A DNA stretch of 64,000 nucleotides from Flammulina velutipes (Eukaryota > Basidiomycota > Agaricomycetes > Agaricales > Physalacriaceae). Location of the stretch: the NCBI GenBank assembly GCA_011800155.1, contig CM022375.1, forward strand, positions 744,001 to 808,000, read 5' to 3'. Below the pieces are notes generated by a model, which made no database searches, was not told where the DNA came from, and saw only the letters and a program-made list of their open reading frames with translations. This document shows, piece after piece, positions 44,385 through 55,500 of the stretch (position 1 is its first letter; each line of letters starts with the position of its first letter). The translations under genes were made by a program, and so were the position numbers.

Positions 44385-45380
44385 CACTGGGCGGGTAGAA
44401 GTTGGTGAAATTCACTATTTGTTTCACGTACTTTGGTAGTGCTTTTCAAGTGCTATCATGATGACTTTCATCCACCTATTGCTGAATTTCATTTGCTTTA
44501 TCGTGATTCTATTCATGTACTTTTTTGCCCATATCATGTTCCTTTTTCATGAGGGACCTGGTGAATCTCAAGTGAAATTTCCGTGAAGTATACAGCCAGT
44601 TACTACATTCTTGAATGATTCTCATCCTCTTATTGCGGTGAATATCACAAGATTCCTTATGCACACAAAGAAAGAAAGCAGAAACAGATCATTAGAATAC
44701 TACACTAGACACGATAGGATACGGTAATACAACATGCATGAGACAATACAGCAGTGGGAGCGGGAACAATAGGGCGGGGCGGCGTAGTGGTATGTGATGA
44801 CGATGGGGCGGTGGGCGGTGGGGCGTGGAGATGATGCGCGACACAGAGTGAGGACGATATCAGTAGGGATGGTACAATGAAGTCAGCAAAGTCATGATTC
44901 ACACGACAAAATGTCATGCACAGCGTCGTCGACCGCGCGTTGGCGCGCACATGGTGTGGGGCCGTGAGCGTCACTGTTGGAGTACGGCGTGTCTTCTGTC
45001 ATATATGTTCAGCGACGAGGTACAAGGTGTCAGCGCTTCAGTACGCGCCAGCATTAGAGACTAGCCGGTGGTGGTTGTCGGGCGGCGGGCAGTCACGGTG
45101 GTGTTTCGCAGGTAGGCGTTATCGGTGGTGATGGTGGTGGTGAGAAGTCAAGAGTGTGGAGATCAGTCGAAGGCAACATATGAAGATGTCATCGTTCCCA
45201 CGCCATCCTCCGCGCAAAAATACCAAGGGCGATTACAATGAAAATATTTTCATGTCGTTTTCTGTTGAATGAATTATTTCATGTTAGGTATATGACTTGA
45301 AATGATCATGAGAAAAGCAAATGAATAATGAATTCCACTTCCCGGTACCATGAATTTCACCAACTTCTACCCGCCCAGTG
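44385..45380. mobile_element. 996-bp CACTG-ended non-autonomous transposon
   Basis: Perfect 30-bp inverted ends (44385-44414 and 45351-45380) start CACTGGGCGGGTAGAAGTTG. AAA flanks both sides, compatible with a 3-base target duplication. The middle (about 45060-45140) is rich in GGTGG-type repeats; the ends carry recurring TTTCATG/CATGAAA words. No transposase. Ends and duplication resemble the CACTA/CMC superfamily; a KDZ-type family is an alternative. Confidence 0.82.
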
Positions 45381-45975
45381 AAACGTGGCGCTCGTGTCGA
45401 TTCCTAACGTCGTCACTGAAGCACTAGTTGGAGGTTCTACAAATGTTCATGCGGGAACACACCAGTCTGAGCCATCACGACATGTGGTGTTCCGTTTCGC
45501 GATAACGATAGGGACTTTGTCTGCTCTGTCAGCAGAATCGCAATCTTCCCATCTCCCATGTCTTCTTGGAGGACGTGTACTCTTTGAGTCTCTCGGGGAC
45601 TACCGAGGGCGTCTGCGGTGCAAAGATATCGAGCGCTTAACGGGGAAGAGACTTGTTCCGAGAACATCAGTTCTTTTCGATTCTGTGGGTGTTCCGCTTG
45701 ATAAATTGTCCCAACGCTCATAACGAAGCACAGGAAGAACGCTTGCCTACGGCAAATCCACAGTGGACGTAGTGACGAGGATGGGAAACCTCTGCCGGTG
45801 GGTGACCAGTGCCGGTGTGGACTGGTGTTAACGGGTTCCCACATATTCGAAGCAGCTGTCCTTCAACCGCAGGATCCACTACAACTCGCTTGGGCTTTGT
45901 TGTATCCTCTTTGGCGAGATTTCTAGGAGACTTTTAAGCACTCGAATAGCGCTAAAGGAGACATCTCCATCCGCC
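45381..45975. other. Upstream region of the membrane-protein gene
   Basis: A 112-codon open frame at 45385-45723 has no recognisable family and unlikely composition, so it is not called. The region probably holds the promoter of the next gene. Confidence 0.4.
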
Positions 45976-47253
45976 ATGTCTCTTTCTGAGAACGATATCG
46001 AGAATGTCCTTGGCTGCTACCTGCATTCCAAGATCCTCGAGATCTTCGCCTATGGAGTGTACACTGCAATCTATTCCGTCTCTCTTTACCTGACTTGTAC
46101 GTCGTCCTCTCCTTGTTTATTTCTATGCCTTGTTCATTGATCTCTCTATACAGTGTCCCGCGGAACGGATAAACCCCGCGTTCACTCTGCCGTACTCATC
46201 ACCATCATGTGGATCCTCGCCACCGTCCATGCGAGCTTGAGATGGACATCCATTGACCATATCTATGTTCGGAACGGCGAGAGTCGCGAGACGCAACTTG
46301 CAGCTATCCTTGTGAACATCAATCTGTCGCAGGATATAACTAGCTTCATTGGGTTATTTCTTAGCGTCTTGATGGCTGATTTCACCATGGTACGCTTACA
46401 TTTGATATGCTGTTCAATTGCTCACGACACCTAAAGATATGGCGATGCTGGGTGCTATTCGGGAGGCGATGGCTCATAATCATCTTCCCTACGTTATCGC
46501 TTGCCATGGGGATTGGTGAGTATTTCTTCGAGCCGATGTTCTCGATGAGCTCACTTAATGCCGATCCTCGTGTAGTCGCAGAGATATTCCAAGGAATCGC
46601 CTGGCTACATTCTCGCGACTCACTCGCAGCGTCCATCTCCCAAAACACCTGGTACATCATATTCCTCTCCGCATCCGTCTTCACCAATATCTTCTGCACC
46701 ATCTCCATCATCTATCGTATAATAACCCTCACCGGCTACGCTAAAGCGCTCAAGACATACCACGGGATCTTGGAGATCCTCGTGGAGTCCGCTCTTCTGT
46801 ATACAGTGATCTACCTCATTCAGATCGGCTTGCGGGTGTACGGGACCTACTTCGCCTCGAGATGGGATCCACGGTTCCTTTACGGACAGTCTCTGACGAA
46901 TGTTATTACAGTATGTGTTTCTTCTTCTACTCGATACATATTATAATCGCCACTGGCAGGGAATCGCTCCAACTCTCATCATCGCACGCGTAGCAGCAGG
47001 TCACGCGCGTCCTAATGATTCATGGACGCGTACGTCCCTACCCCATCTGAGAACCACGATGCAGTCTCTCGCGGAGAGTATGCATTTCGTGCGACCTGTA
47101 GGACGCATCAGCACCACGGATATCGATCTTGAAAGACGTACACCAGACTCTCAGGTCTTCGAGCCTGGTTCGGGTCTGACCACTCAAGTTGTGGCGGGCG
47201 CTGTTGACGAAAAGACGGGAAAGACAGGAAAATCTACCGTTGCAGATGATTAA
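45976..47253 (+). CDS. Multi-pass membrane protein, uncharacterised agaricomycete family
   Basis: Model: exons 45976-46096, 46154-46389, 46437-46910 and 46960-47253; 374 residues. Starts MSLSENDIENVLGCYLHSK. Hydrophobic segments include ILEIFAYGVYTAIYSVSLYL, SAVLITIMWILATVHASL, DITSFIGLFLSVLMADFTM, LIIIFPTLSLAMGIGEYFF, TWYIIFLSASVFTNIFCTIS, LLYTVIYLIQIGLRVYGTYF and VITGIAPTLIIARVAAG, so about seven membrane passes. The IWRCWVLFGRRW motif is typical of a large mushroom-specific family of unknown function. A 60-base GTGAGT...GTAG stretch at 46515-46574 could be a further, frame-neutral intron. The tail is soluble and charged. A decayed piece of a relative lies at 28571-28690. Confidence 0.8.
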
Positions 47254-47479
47254 AGCAGTCCGTGCCTACTGTAATTTTAGTGCTAAACATCGAGGTATCG
47301 TTCAGTTTGTACCGTATATTGTAGGAGTAGGTGAAGTCATGTAAAAAGTGTTCTGGAGCAGCTTCTCATATCTTTTGAGAGTCTGATAGCCAGTACCAGC
47401 TTAGATGTGGCGATGGCTAAGGTCAAACACGCTGAAGGGACGATACTTCGGAGTTTACCATACTATACTCGCTCGTCAT
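47254..47479. other. 3' flank of membrane-protein gene
   Basis: No gene; likely the untranslated 3' region. Confidence 0.35.
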
Positions 47480-47800
47480 TCTCAACAACATATATCTTCC
47501 CGCAAACGCTGTTCCGCCTATCTAGCAGCTTGTATCTATCTACGATGACCTCCATGACCTCCCGTCGCGCCGCTCCGTTCCATCTCCCCAAGGCGCGCCA
47601 AATGCCCTATACCACCACCGCAAAGTGACTCGACGGCCTCAAAGACAATATTGGCAGACCAACAGAGTAAATGCGCACTGATATATAACCTCGTCAAGTT
47701 GTTTGGACGCCCCGATGTGACACGTAGCAGCCGGAGCGCGTCCGGTACAGCGACTTGTGCAAGAAACCGAAATTATTCACCAAATTCCTGAACACTACCT
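47480..47800 (-). pseudogene. Class-C F-box 3' fragment
   Basis: Nucleotide similarity to 32640-32900 in the 3' half of C3: shared words include AACCTCGTCAAGTT, GACGCCCCGATGTGACACGTAGCA and TGACCTCCCGTCGC. Several stops in all frames. No F-box is left. Confidence 0.55.
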
Positions 47801-48637
47801 TTGGAGTCGACGAGTCCCGCTGTTGTGTGGCGCAGCTGCGTATTTCAGGTCTCGAGAACCATGTGAGGAGCAGACACCCAGGTGGATCGCGATTTGTGGG
47901 AAAATCAATCTTGACGAGTATGGAAAAGAGTAGTACACAACTTGTTATTTGAGCGCATTTAGTATTACACAGTCTGTATGGGTGTCCACGGTGGACAATA
48001 TTATTATTTTCGCCAATGCACAAATTTCACTGTTTTTTCGCTATACTAGCTTGGATTCTAGTGTTGAGGCCAAGATTTCGCCATCAAAATTAAGATTTCA
48101 CCATCAAAGTTCGGAATCTCGTTCCGAGTTAATGAAATTTTGACTTTTGATGGGTGATCAACAACTTGATTTCGCAGGTGACATGTAATGCTGTTGTCTA
48201 AATTCTAGTGCAACGCAAAGCAAGAATCTAGCTAATTACTCTAAACTGAAATTCTCATACATAATTCTAGTACCAGAACATTAAACTTTATCCAAATTTA
48301 TTCTATGTCAGCTATATTATATGACCTACATCGTGTTGAGGGTAGAGATTCAAATTCGAAGTCGTAAGTGAGACGGAGATGCCAAGTTCAGTTACATGTC
48401 AGATCATGTACGTATAATTGCAGGCTGAATGCCCGGATTTTGGTCTAGGCTACTTAATTTCGGGCTAGATGACATATTTTGCAGCACCATAGCAATATTT
48501 TTAGCGCAACACGAGGTTTTTGAAACCGTCTGGGCATTGTTTTTTCTAAGGTGAATGCTGCTTGGCATACACGGCAACTGCTGCCAATGCGTACGAGCGG
48601 ATAGTTCTCCGTCATCCCTGAGAACGCGCCTGTTGAC
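47801..48637. other. AT-rich spacer left of the HECT-like gene
   Basis: No gene. Short direct repeats are present (AAGATTTCGCCATCAAAAT / AAGATTTCACCATCAAAG at about 48070-48115), and AGCTTGGATTCTAG at 48050 is loosely mirrored by CAAGAATCTAGCT at about 48220. These might mark an element border, but no clean terminal repeat was found. Confidence 0.4.
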
Positions 48638-48644
48638 TATAAAG
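48638..48644 (+). promoter_or_regulatory. TATA box of the HECT-like gene
   Basis: TATAAAG lies 179-185 bases before the ATG at 48823, followed by pyrimidine-rich TTCGTCTATCTTC repeats typical of a fungal leader. Function inferred. Confidence 0.45.
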
Positions 48645-48822
48645 CCTCAGTTCAAGCTCTGTGTCTGGTATTCCTCTTTTCCATCCTCTTTGATGTTCGT
48701 CTATCTTCTTTGACGTTCGTCTATCTTCAACGTTCATCCATCTAACCTGTCCTGTCATTCACTCTCTCTCGAGTCTCTCCTCGTCGCTCTGCTCTAGTCT
48801 TTGTTATTTATCGTCTTAATCC

Positions 48823-51800
48823 ATGGATTTACCCTCTGGTCCATGCTCAGTCTGTCCTCCAGGCCACTGTGGTGGACATTCGGGCAATGTGAGTTCTCTG
48901 ATTCTCTTTAACATTCTCTGTTTACTCAAGACCCTTCGTCGTCTTTTCAGAACCCTGATAGCTGTGGTGGCTGTGGCCATACACATACGCAACATGAGGC
49001 ACTTCCTCAATCGACTCCAAGTCGCATTCCTCTTCCACCCCGTGGCGCATTTCCTATGAATGGCTGTACTCTATTTCTTGGAGTAAGTTGTCATGGATGA
49101 ATTAGTATTTTCTATTATACTGATTATATTCTTTAGACAGCGTACAATCTTAGTGACCTCTGTCAACGCACTCGTTGTAATGCTCGGTATCAGTCTCATT
49201 ATCATCTTCCACCTTCGTTCGTGTTTCTCTTGTTTTGTATGCATAAATTTATCTAATCAATTACTAGCGCTGACTCACATACACCGCCAACGGTTGTCCC
49301 CTGGTCGAATCCATTTAATCCGTCTATTCCTGCTGTCACGAATACCGCTCCAGAATCTGTGAATGATCGGCGTATGGCAGCTGCTATACGACATCGTCCA
49401 AACGCCTTTGGAACTGTAGGCACTCAGGAGCCACAGCCAGTTCCCAATTCTCGTCCACGTCGTACTGCACCTCGGCGCAATTATCCTACGGGCACCACTA
49501 TTCACCAAGGACGACAAGCCTTTGATATGACTGTTGAAATCATTATCTTTCCTGTGTGTCCGGTACGTCTAATTTCTATTCTTGCTCTTCCACAATCTTA
49601 CTGTATTCATTCAGTTTACAACCAATGGTCCAGTGAATCTTGAATACGAGCCACCATCGGAAATCCGAATGCATCATGGCAAACAGGATGTGCAAATCGA
49701 TCGTGCCCGTTCAATGGGTTTCAATGGGTTTCTCACACTCTCGAGCATGAACCTTCCTAGCGTCAACTTCAACAAGATCGATAGCACTGTGGAAGAGATC
49801 ATTGCTCAAGGACTCTATCTTCCACCACCATTGTCGAATCATACTCATCGAAAGAAGTGGACCCTAATGGAAGCTGGCAATTCACCTCGTAATGGTGGCA
49901 ATATGCGGAAATATCGACCTGTTCCACTTGCTGAACGCCCACCTTGGTGGTCATTCCCAAATATCGAGAAGGTTTTTAACAAAGGATGGTTGATGCCACC
50001 TCCGATTGGGCGAGATCCAGCTCAGATTCAGCTCATCCTTGGTACGTTCACTACCTCTATTTTCTATTCTATTCTCAAAACCAGTCTCTTAGCTCCACAG
50101 TTTGGTTACGGAATGCGTGTTATCCAAGGTGGTCTACATCCGTGCACTTGCATGAAATTTCTCTGCAACATGGATGAGGGTACCCTTTCAATTGATGACA
50201 TGGACGACGACTTTCATCTACAGTCCTGTCCTCCTATCGCACCTACGACATCCTCTCCTCTATTGATGCCTGTTCCTTTGGGTTTGGGTACACTTTCTGC
50301 TCCATTGTCAACCTCTTCGACTGCACCTGCCTCTAGGACTTCCTACACATCTGCGCCACCATCAGCACTAGCTCGCCGTAGACGTTCTCCTTCAATTGAG
50401 GTAAGTTTGTGTCCGTCTATGCTTATTTCTATGTACTTATCTTTCAAAATTTAGGAAAGAACAGTTGAAGAGCTGCTCTTGCCTCCACCAGCTCGGCGTC
50501 AACGTCTCCTAGGGCCTACTTCAGAGGTCTCGGAAACTGAGACAGCTACCGATTCTGGTACTGAGACGTCTCCGAATGAACGTCTAATGCGTCCAATCAA
50601 TGCCGTGCAATTGCAAAACATCATTCATGCTCAGATTGCTCCAAGCACTCTCGCACCAGGCACCTCTTTTCGTCTGACAGCTCCTTCTAATCTTCCGGTA
50701 CCTACTGTGGCGCAGGTGCTATTTGACTGGATCAGCTACCAGTTGGGTGGCACCTATCCGGACCTTCATGGTGTTGTTCTGGAGAACTCTCACGCAGTCA
50801 TTCAACGTCTTCTTTTGACTAGTACCATGTGGATTAAACTGTATGTTCTCTCTGTCTTTTGAATTCTAAATGTTAAACTGAGATCTTGAATAGGGGAAGA
50901 GGCGTTGGATCTGGACCTGCACGACAACTTATCTCTTCGACAACAGAGATGATATTTGACATGTCTGGTTATTGGAGCTCTGTTAATGATCGCTTCATGA
51001 CTTTGCGGACCAGCATTCCTCCAACACCGAGACGCTTACAAATTGTCAAGACCTTTGGAGCAGTTGTTGCCATCTATATTGCGCAGTTTGGGTCATTACC
51101 TGAGCAGTTATCGCCTGTTTTTCTTCAGGCTATTCTTCATGGCAGTGCCTCAGCTGACGACATTGACTGGTATCGTGAAGTTGCTCCAGAGGTCGCTGCC
51201 ATCATGGCTCTATGGCCGGCAAATGAGCGTCCTGCTCATTTTGCTCTTGGTACTACGGAGCCTTCTACTATTGGCCTTTCTACACTTCTTGCTGATCTGG
51301 GAGTTACAGTGAGTACCGAAGAGTTTTTTCGATCTATACTAATGATTTATTAGGCTCAGGACTTAGACTCGTACCATGTTGACGATGTTGAAAATCTACG
51401 AAAGCAAGCCATCAACAAGGCTCTTCTGGATACTTCACCTGGAGTTGACTTTGACGAGTCGTCTTATTCCAAGGCATTTCGAAGTGGATTCAACATTCCA
51501 TTTGGTCGAGGACAACGTTTCTCAATGATGAAGGTCAAGGATATTAATCTTATTGTATACTCTTATTAATCTTTGCATAGGCAATGGGACATTCCACAAA
51601 AGTCTTGCTCAAGTCACTTACTCCCATGGTTATTAATGATCCTGCGGTTGTTTACGAGAAACTAAGTTGGATTGCCCAAAATCCCTCTTCAGGCTTCTCT
51701 GATATTGAACGCAAGTTCAAAATCTGTGCTCGACGGTGGATCTTTGGTGATGGTCATCCTGATCATCCCAATGTATCTGAGCGCATATCCCATGAACAGC

Positions 51801-52311
51801 GACAAGCTGCTCTAGAGATTCCTGCATTTCGTGCACGATGCTTTATTCAATACGTTACGGGCTGCAAACTTCTAGCACAATGTCTCGTAAGTCATTTTCA
51901 ACACTTCTTTCAATTTCTATTAACATAGTCTATAGATGAAGTTTGTACGCCCACCGCCACGTTCTCGATCAACTGGGGTTCAAGATCCAGTAAGTTTTTC
52001 TATGTTTTAATTTATCGAGTAGTATTTGATTATTTTTAGACAGAATCCGATGAAGCCGATGATGAATTGCCAGCCACCTTGTTCACTCATGTATGTGACA
52101 AACAGGTGGAAATTCCCTTGAGCGCACCTCTTCGAAACATGATTTCTGAGGCATACGAGGTGCCAGAGGGACAGATAACCAAGTTCGAACTCTGGATGCA
52201 TGATAACTTTGTGTTATTGGAGAGTTCACCTGTACGTATTTCTACGGTTGGATTCAGCGCTATATAAAGGCTACGTTTATGTTTTCTCCTCGAGACTTAT
52301 AGCACTTTTAG
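48823..52311 (+). CDS. HECT-type E3 ubiquitin ligase-like protein with Cys/His-rich N-terminus
   Basis: Thirteen exons: 48823-48888, 48951-49082, 49137-49186, 49268-49562, 49615-50041, 50093-50400, 50455-50840, 50894-51308, 51354-51533, 51581-51886, 51936-51989, 52040-52231 and 52303-52311; 939 residues. The first 90 residues hold a Cys/His cluster (GPCSVCPPGHCGGHSGN, SCGGCGHTHTQH, CQRTRCN), probably metal binding. The C-terminal third matches a HECT fold: GRGVGSGPARQLIS (the usual G.GVG..R.....), FGAVVAIYIAQFGSLPEQLS for the helix before LSP, FIQYVTGCKL, and a final ATLFTHVCDKQVEIPL in which Cys at about 52099 aligns with the catalytic cysteine (usual HTCFN..LP). The protein ends in Phe 47 residues after that Cys. 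Convergent with the next gene, 204 bases apart. The HECT call rests on motifs alone. Confidence 0.65.
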
Positions 52312-52515
52312 TTCGATGCATTTCTATGGCATCTATACTTTTATTTGACACATTTTAATACTTTGTGTCATAGTTGGTCTCTCAGACGTTGCTTTCACTC
52401 GTTCTCAATCCTGTTATGTCTATATCACGTCGTCTTCAGTTTACGTATATACTTACACGAACGGACATGCATTCACTATCGTTACATTACAGATATACGA
52501 GTATCATCTTCATCC
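52312..52515. terminator. Shared 3' region of two convergent genes
   Basis: 204 bases lie between the two stop codons. It must contain both polyadenylation regions; no specific signal was identified. Confidence 0.35.
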
Positions 52516-55500
52516 CTACATATCATCCATTGAGAATTCACGCCACGTCAACAGTTTCTCATCAGCCAGATCTAACCACTTCTTCGTAAATAAGAATGGT
52601 TCCCCAAGATTCTTCCATCGACCTGTCTTGCACAGCATATGTTCTGCAATGTTTGGTGAAAACATCACATACTCTCGATGATGAACCGGCATAACATCAA
52701 GGAGATAGTTATGATACGACCTGAACGCCTCGATCGTTTGCGCCTTTGTCGAACAGCTGTAGCCCATCATTTCGAGTCCTTTGTGACCTCCAGCCCTCAT
52801 CTGCCATATAAACGCCCCAACCTCTTCAACAGTACTAGGCTGAAGGATCTTCATGAAGACCAGCGAATTCACCAGCTGTGTGTGTGTCAACGATTTTTCC
52901 CCAAACATTTTTATCTTCTTCAGCATAGCTCCGACACTTGAGCTCTCGAATTCTGTTACCGTTGGCTGTGTACCGTTAAACAGCTCAGGATCCTCATCGA
53001 GCAGTCCAAAAGATTGCAAAAAGGCCTCCCATGCGTCCATCATATCCTCGCTCCAGAACTGCGCTAAGCGATCCTCGAGTGAACGTTTGATGCCGCCTGG
53101 ATTTTGACTCTTCTTTCCATGCAGGACATCTGTTCGCATATCTGCTACCGGGGTGTTGCTCCAGCAGGTAATATTGAAGAGAGGTGGCGCATTAGATGGG
53201 TAGTTTTTGATACGTATGAAAGCCTCTGCCTCCGATCCAAAGGGTGGTGCCAAGGTTTCGAATGCTATACGTGTTGCAAAGCCCATACCATGACCATGGA
53301 AGGTAACAAGTTCTGCCAGTCCAGTACGGCTAGTAAGGACTGTACCAGAATATCGACTGCGAATCATCCCCATTTGTGTATTCAACGTCCTGAACATGTT
53401 GTTCCAATCAAGATTGAACTCGGTGTGAGGTTGCTTGAAAGAAAGGGGTTTTCGTGTAACTGGATGAAGACCAGAGATGAAATCGACGTTGGCGGGTAGA
53501 AAACATGTGGGCATCGAGGGATCCTTTTCATGTTCGGCGTATCGAATCTGCTCAACGCAGGCAAAGTTGAGCATCTTGAACATCTCCCGAAGACGTTCAA
53601 GACTTGCTGGCTCTGCATTGGCTGGCCCCACATTGTTATTAGCTGACTTCGACTTTGATGGTTTTGCAGGCCTTGGTTGGTTTGCGAATTTACGTCCTAA
53701 AGAAACACCAGTAATAGTCTCAGAGAGACGACGATGTAAAGTGTTCAAGGATGCCCGTGTAGTACTGGAGAGTGGAGGGAAGAGTGAAGGAAGAGAACCC
53801 ATTTTATCGATTCTAGTCGCCAGAGATGAGAGCGACGACGGCTTTTTGAGAATTGACGCTGGAGATGCGAGGAGAGTATGGATTTCTGGCAAGTATAAGA
53901 TGCCCTGGGAACCTGACGAGGATATAAGCTGTGTGACAAGCTCGCCTTGTACGATTGCTCGATCACGAATGAGAGCTAAATCGTCGTGTACAGATGATGT
54001 CCCGGGAAGAGAAGGAAGACGAGGGAGAATCCAAAGCTGCTCAATGACATGTGCCAAAAGAGAAATGACATCGTCAACGACGGACATCCTTGCAGAAGAC
54101 GCATTCTCTCGAAGAGAATAGTCCGACAACGAGAAAAGTGGCGTCGCCTTGAGCTCTAGCACACCATAGAGATTTTGAGGAAGCGAGGACACATCTGGAG
54201 GTGCATCCCACTCGCTTCTCAATATCTGATATGATGACTTCCAATGTCTATCCCAGTCGGACTTGTTGACCTTTGAGGCTCTAAAAGCGTAAAGGTGCCA
54301 GACAAGACAAATAAGGGGGCTAGTGTTACGCTTTGGAGGCAGTTGGTTAGCCTTCAACTTTAGCTCCTTTACGATGTGTTGGAACACTTCCTTGGCATCC
54401 ACCGTCATCCAATTCTTCAAAACTTCCAACAGAATTGCATGCTGCGCTCCCATCGCACATTTTACTAGCTCAAACTTGGCAGAGCTCCCAGTGTCCTCTT
54501 TTAGCGTAGCTGTCGCCTGAATAATAACACTGAGACTGTTGGCTGCCTCAGAAAGACTCGAGAAACGAATGTCGTCTGATTGTAGCTTGTGCGTAAAAGC
54601 GGTAAGAATTGCCTGCTCTTTGGACACTCGAGTAGTCAGAGCGGTAAGATCGATGCAGTTATTGGAGGAGTGTAGAATAGTGTTCACAATATCCTCCATC
54701 GTAGAGATGTCTTGTTGTAGCCGACTGTCTGACATGTAGTCATTCAGTATGTCGTCTCGTAGTCCAAGGTATACTGGAAGCTCTAAGCTGGCAGGAACAT
54801 GAATAACATCGCCACATGATTGGATGTATTCCTTGACTTCGTCTTGCAGATTCCGCTCGCTGATTTTAATTAACGGTTGATACCAGGAACAATAAAATAG
54901 TCACGTACATGATCTCGTCTGCTTGAAGCTCTTCTTCGTCACTTGTAGAGTCAATGTACTTGAAGACTGGTTGATTATTCTGAAAAAGATTAGAAAGAAT
55001 AAGACTGCAAAGTAAAAGAACATACAATAAATCGATGCGAAACAAATTTCTTTGCCGATGGTGGAGCCGTTCTTTTGCGCAGATTAATTTGGGCCATTTC
55101 ATGATTTCTGGAAGATCCTGAACGAGCTGTATCTGGTGCTCTGTCTGCCAACGTGCTGGAGAATGATGGATTCAAAGGAGTATGTGGAGATGGCTGGTCT
55201 GACGATGATGGTGGTATGGAAGCAGGCTTTGGTTGATAGATTTTGAGATGTCGGGTCATTACCGGAAGGAAATGGTAATGGCAAAGTGCTGTTCGCCATT
55301 GACAGACAGCACGATATCGTGCAAGATCTTCCCAGGATTCATCTGCGAGTGTTAACTCATGACTAGGCCCTTGAAGATAAAAGCTGTCGATAGCGTCGAC
55401 GCGGTCCTTGAGTATAGGTACCGAAGGATTCTTGGTAAAGTGCGCCATATTTGTAGCCTCATAGACGGCCTCAACTTCAAAACGCTTGGCACGTTGATGT

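Noticed and set aside
45385..45723. 112-codon frame next to the CACTG element
   Set aside because: Starts at the element border, has no relatives that I recognise, and is not separated from the promoter of the membrane-protein gene.
53477..54121. 214-codon plus-strand frame
   Set aside because: Antisense shadow of the last exon of the dioxygenase-like gene, which has splice and motif support.
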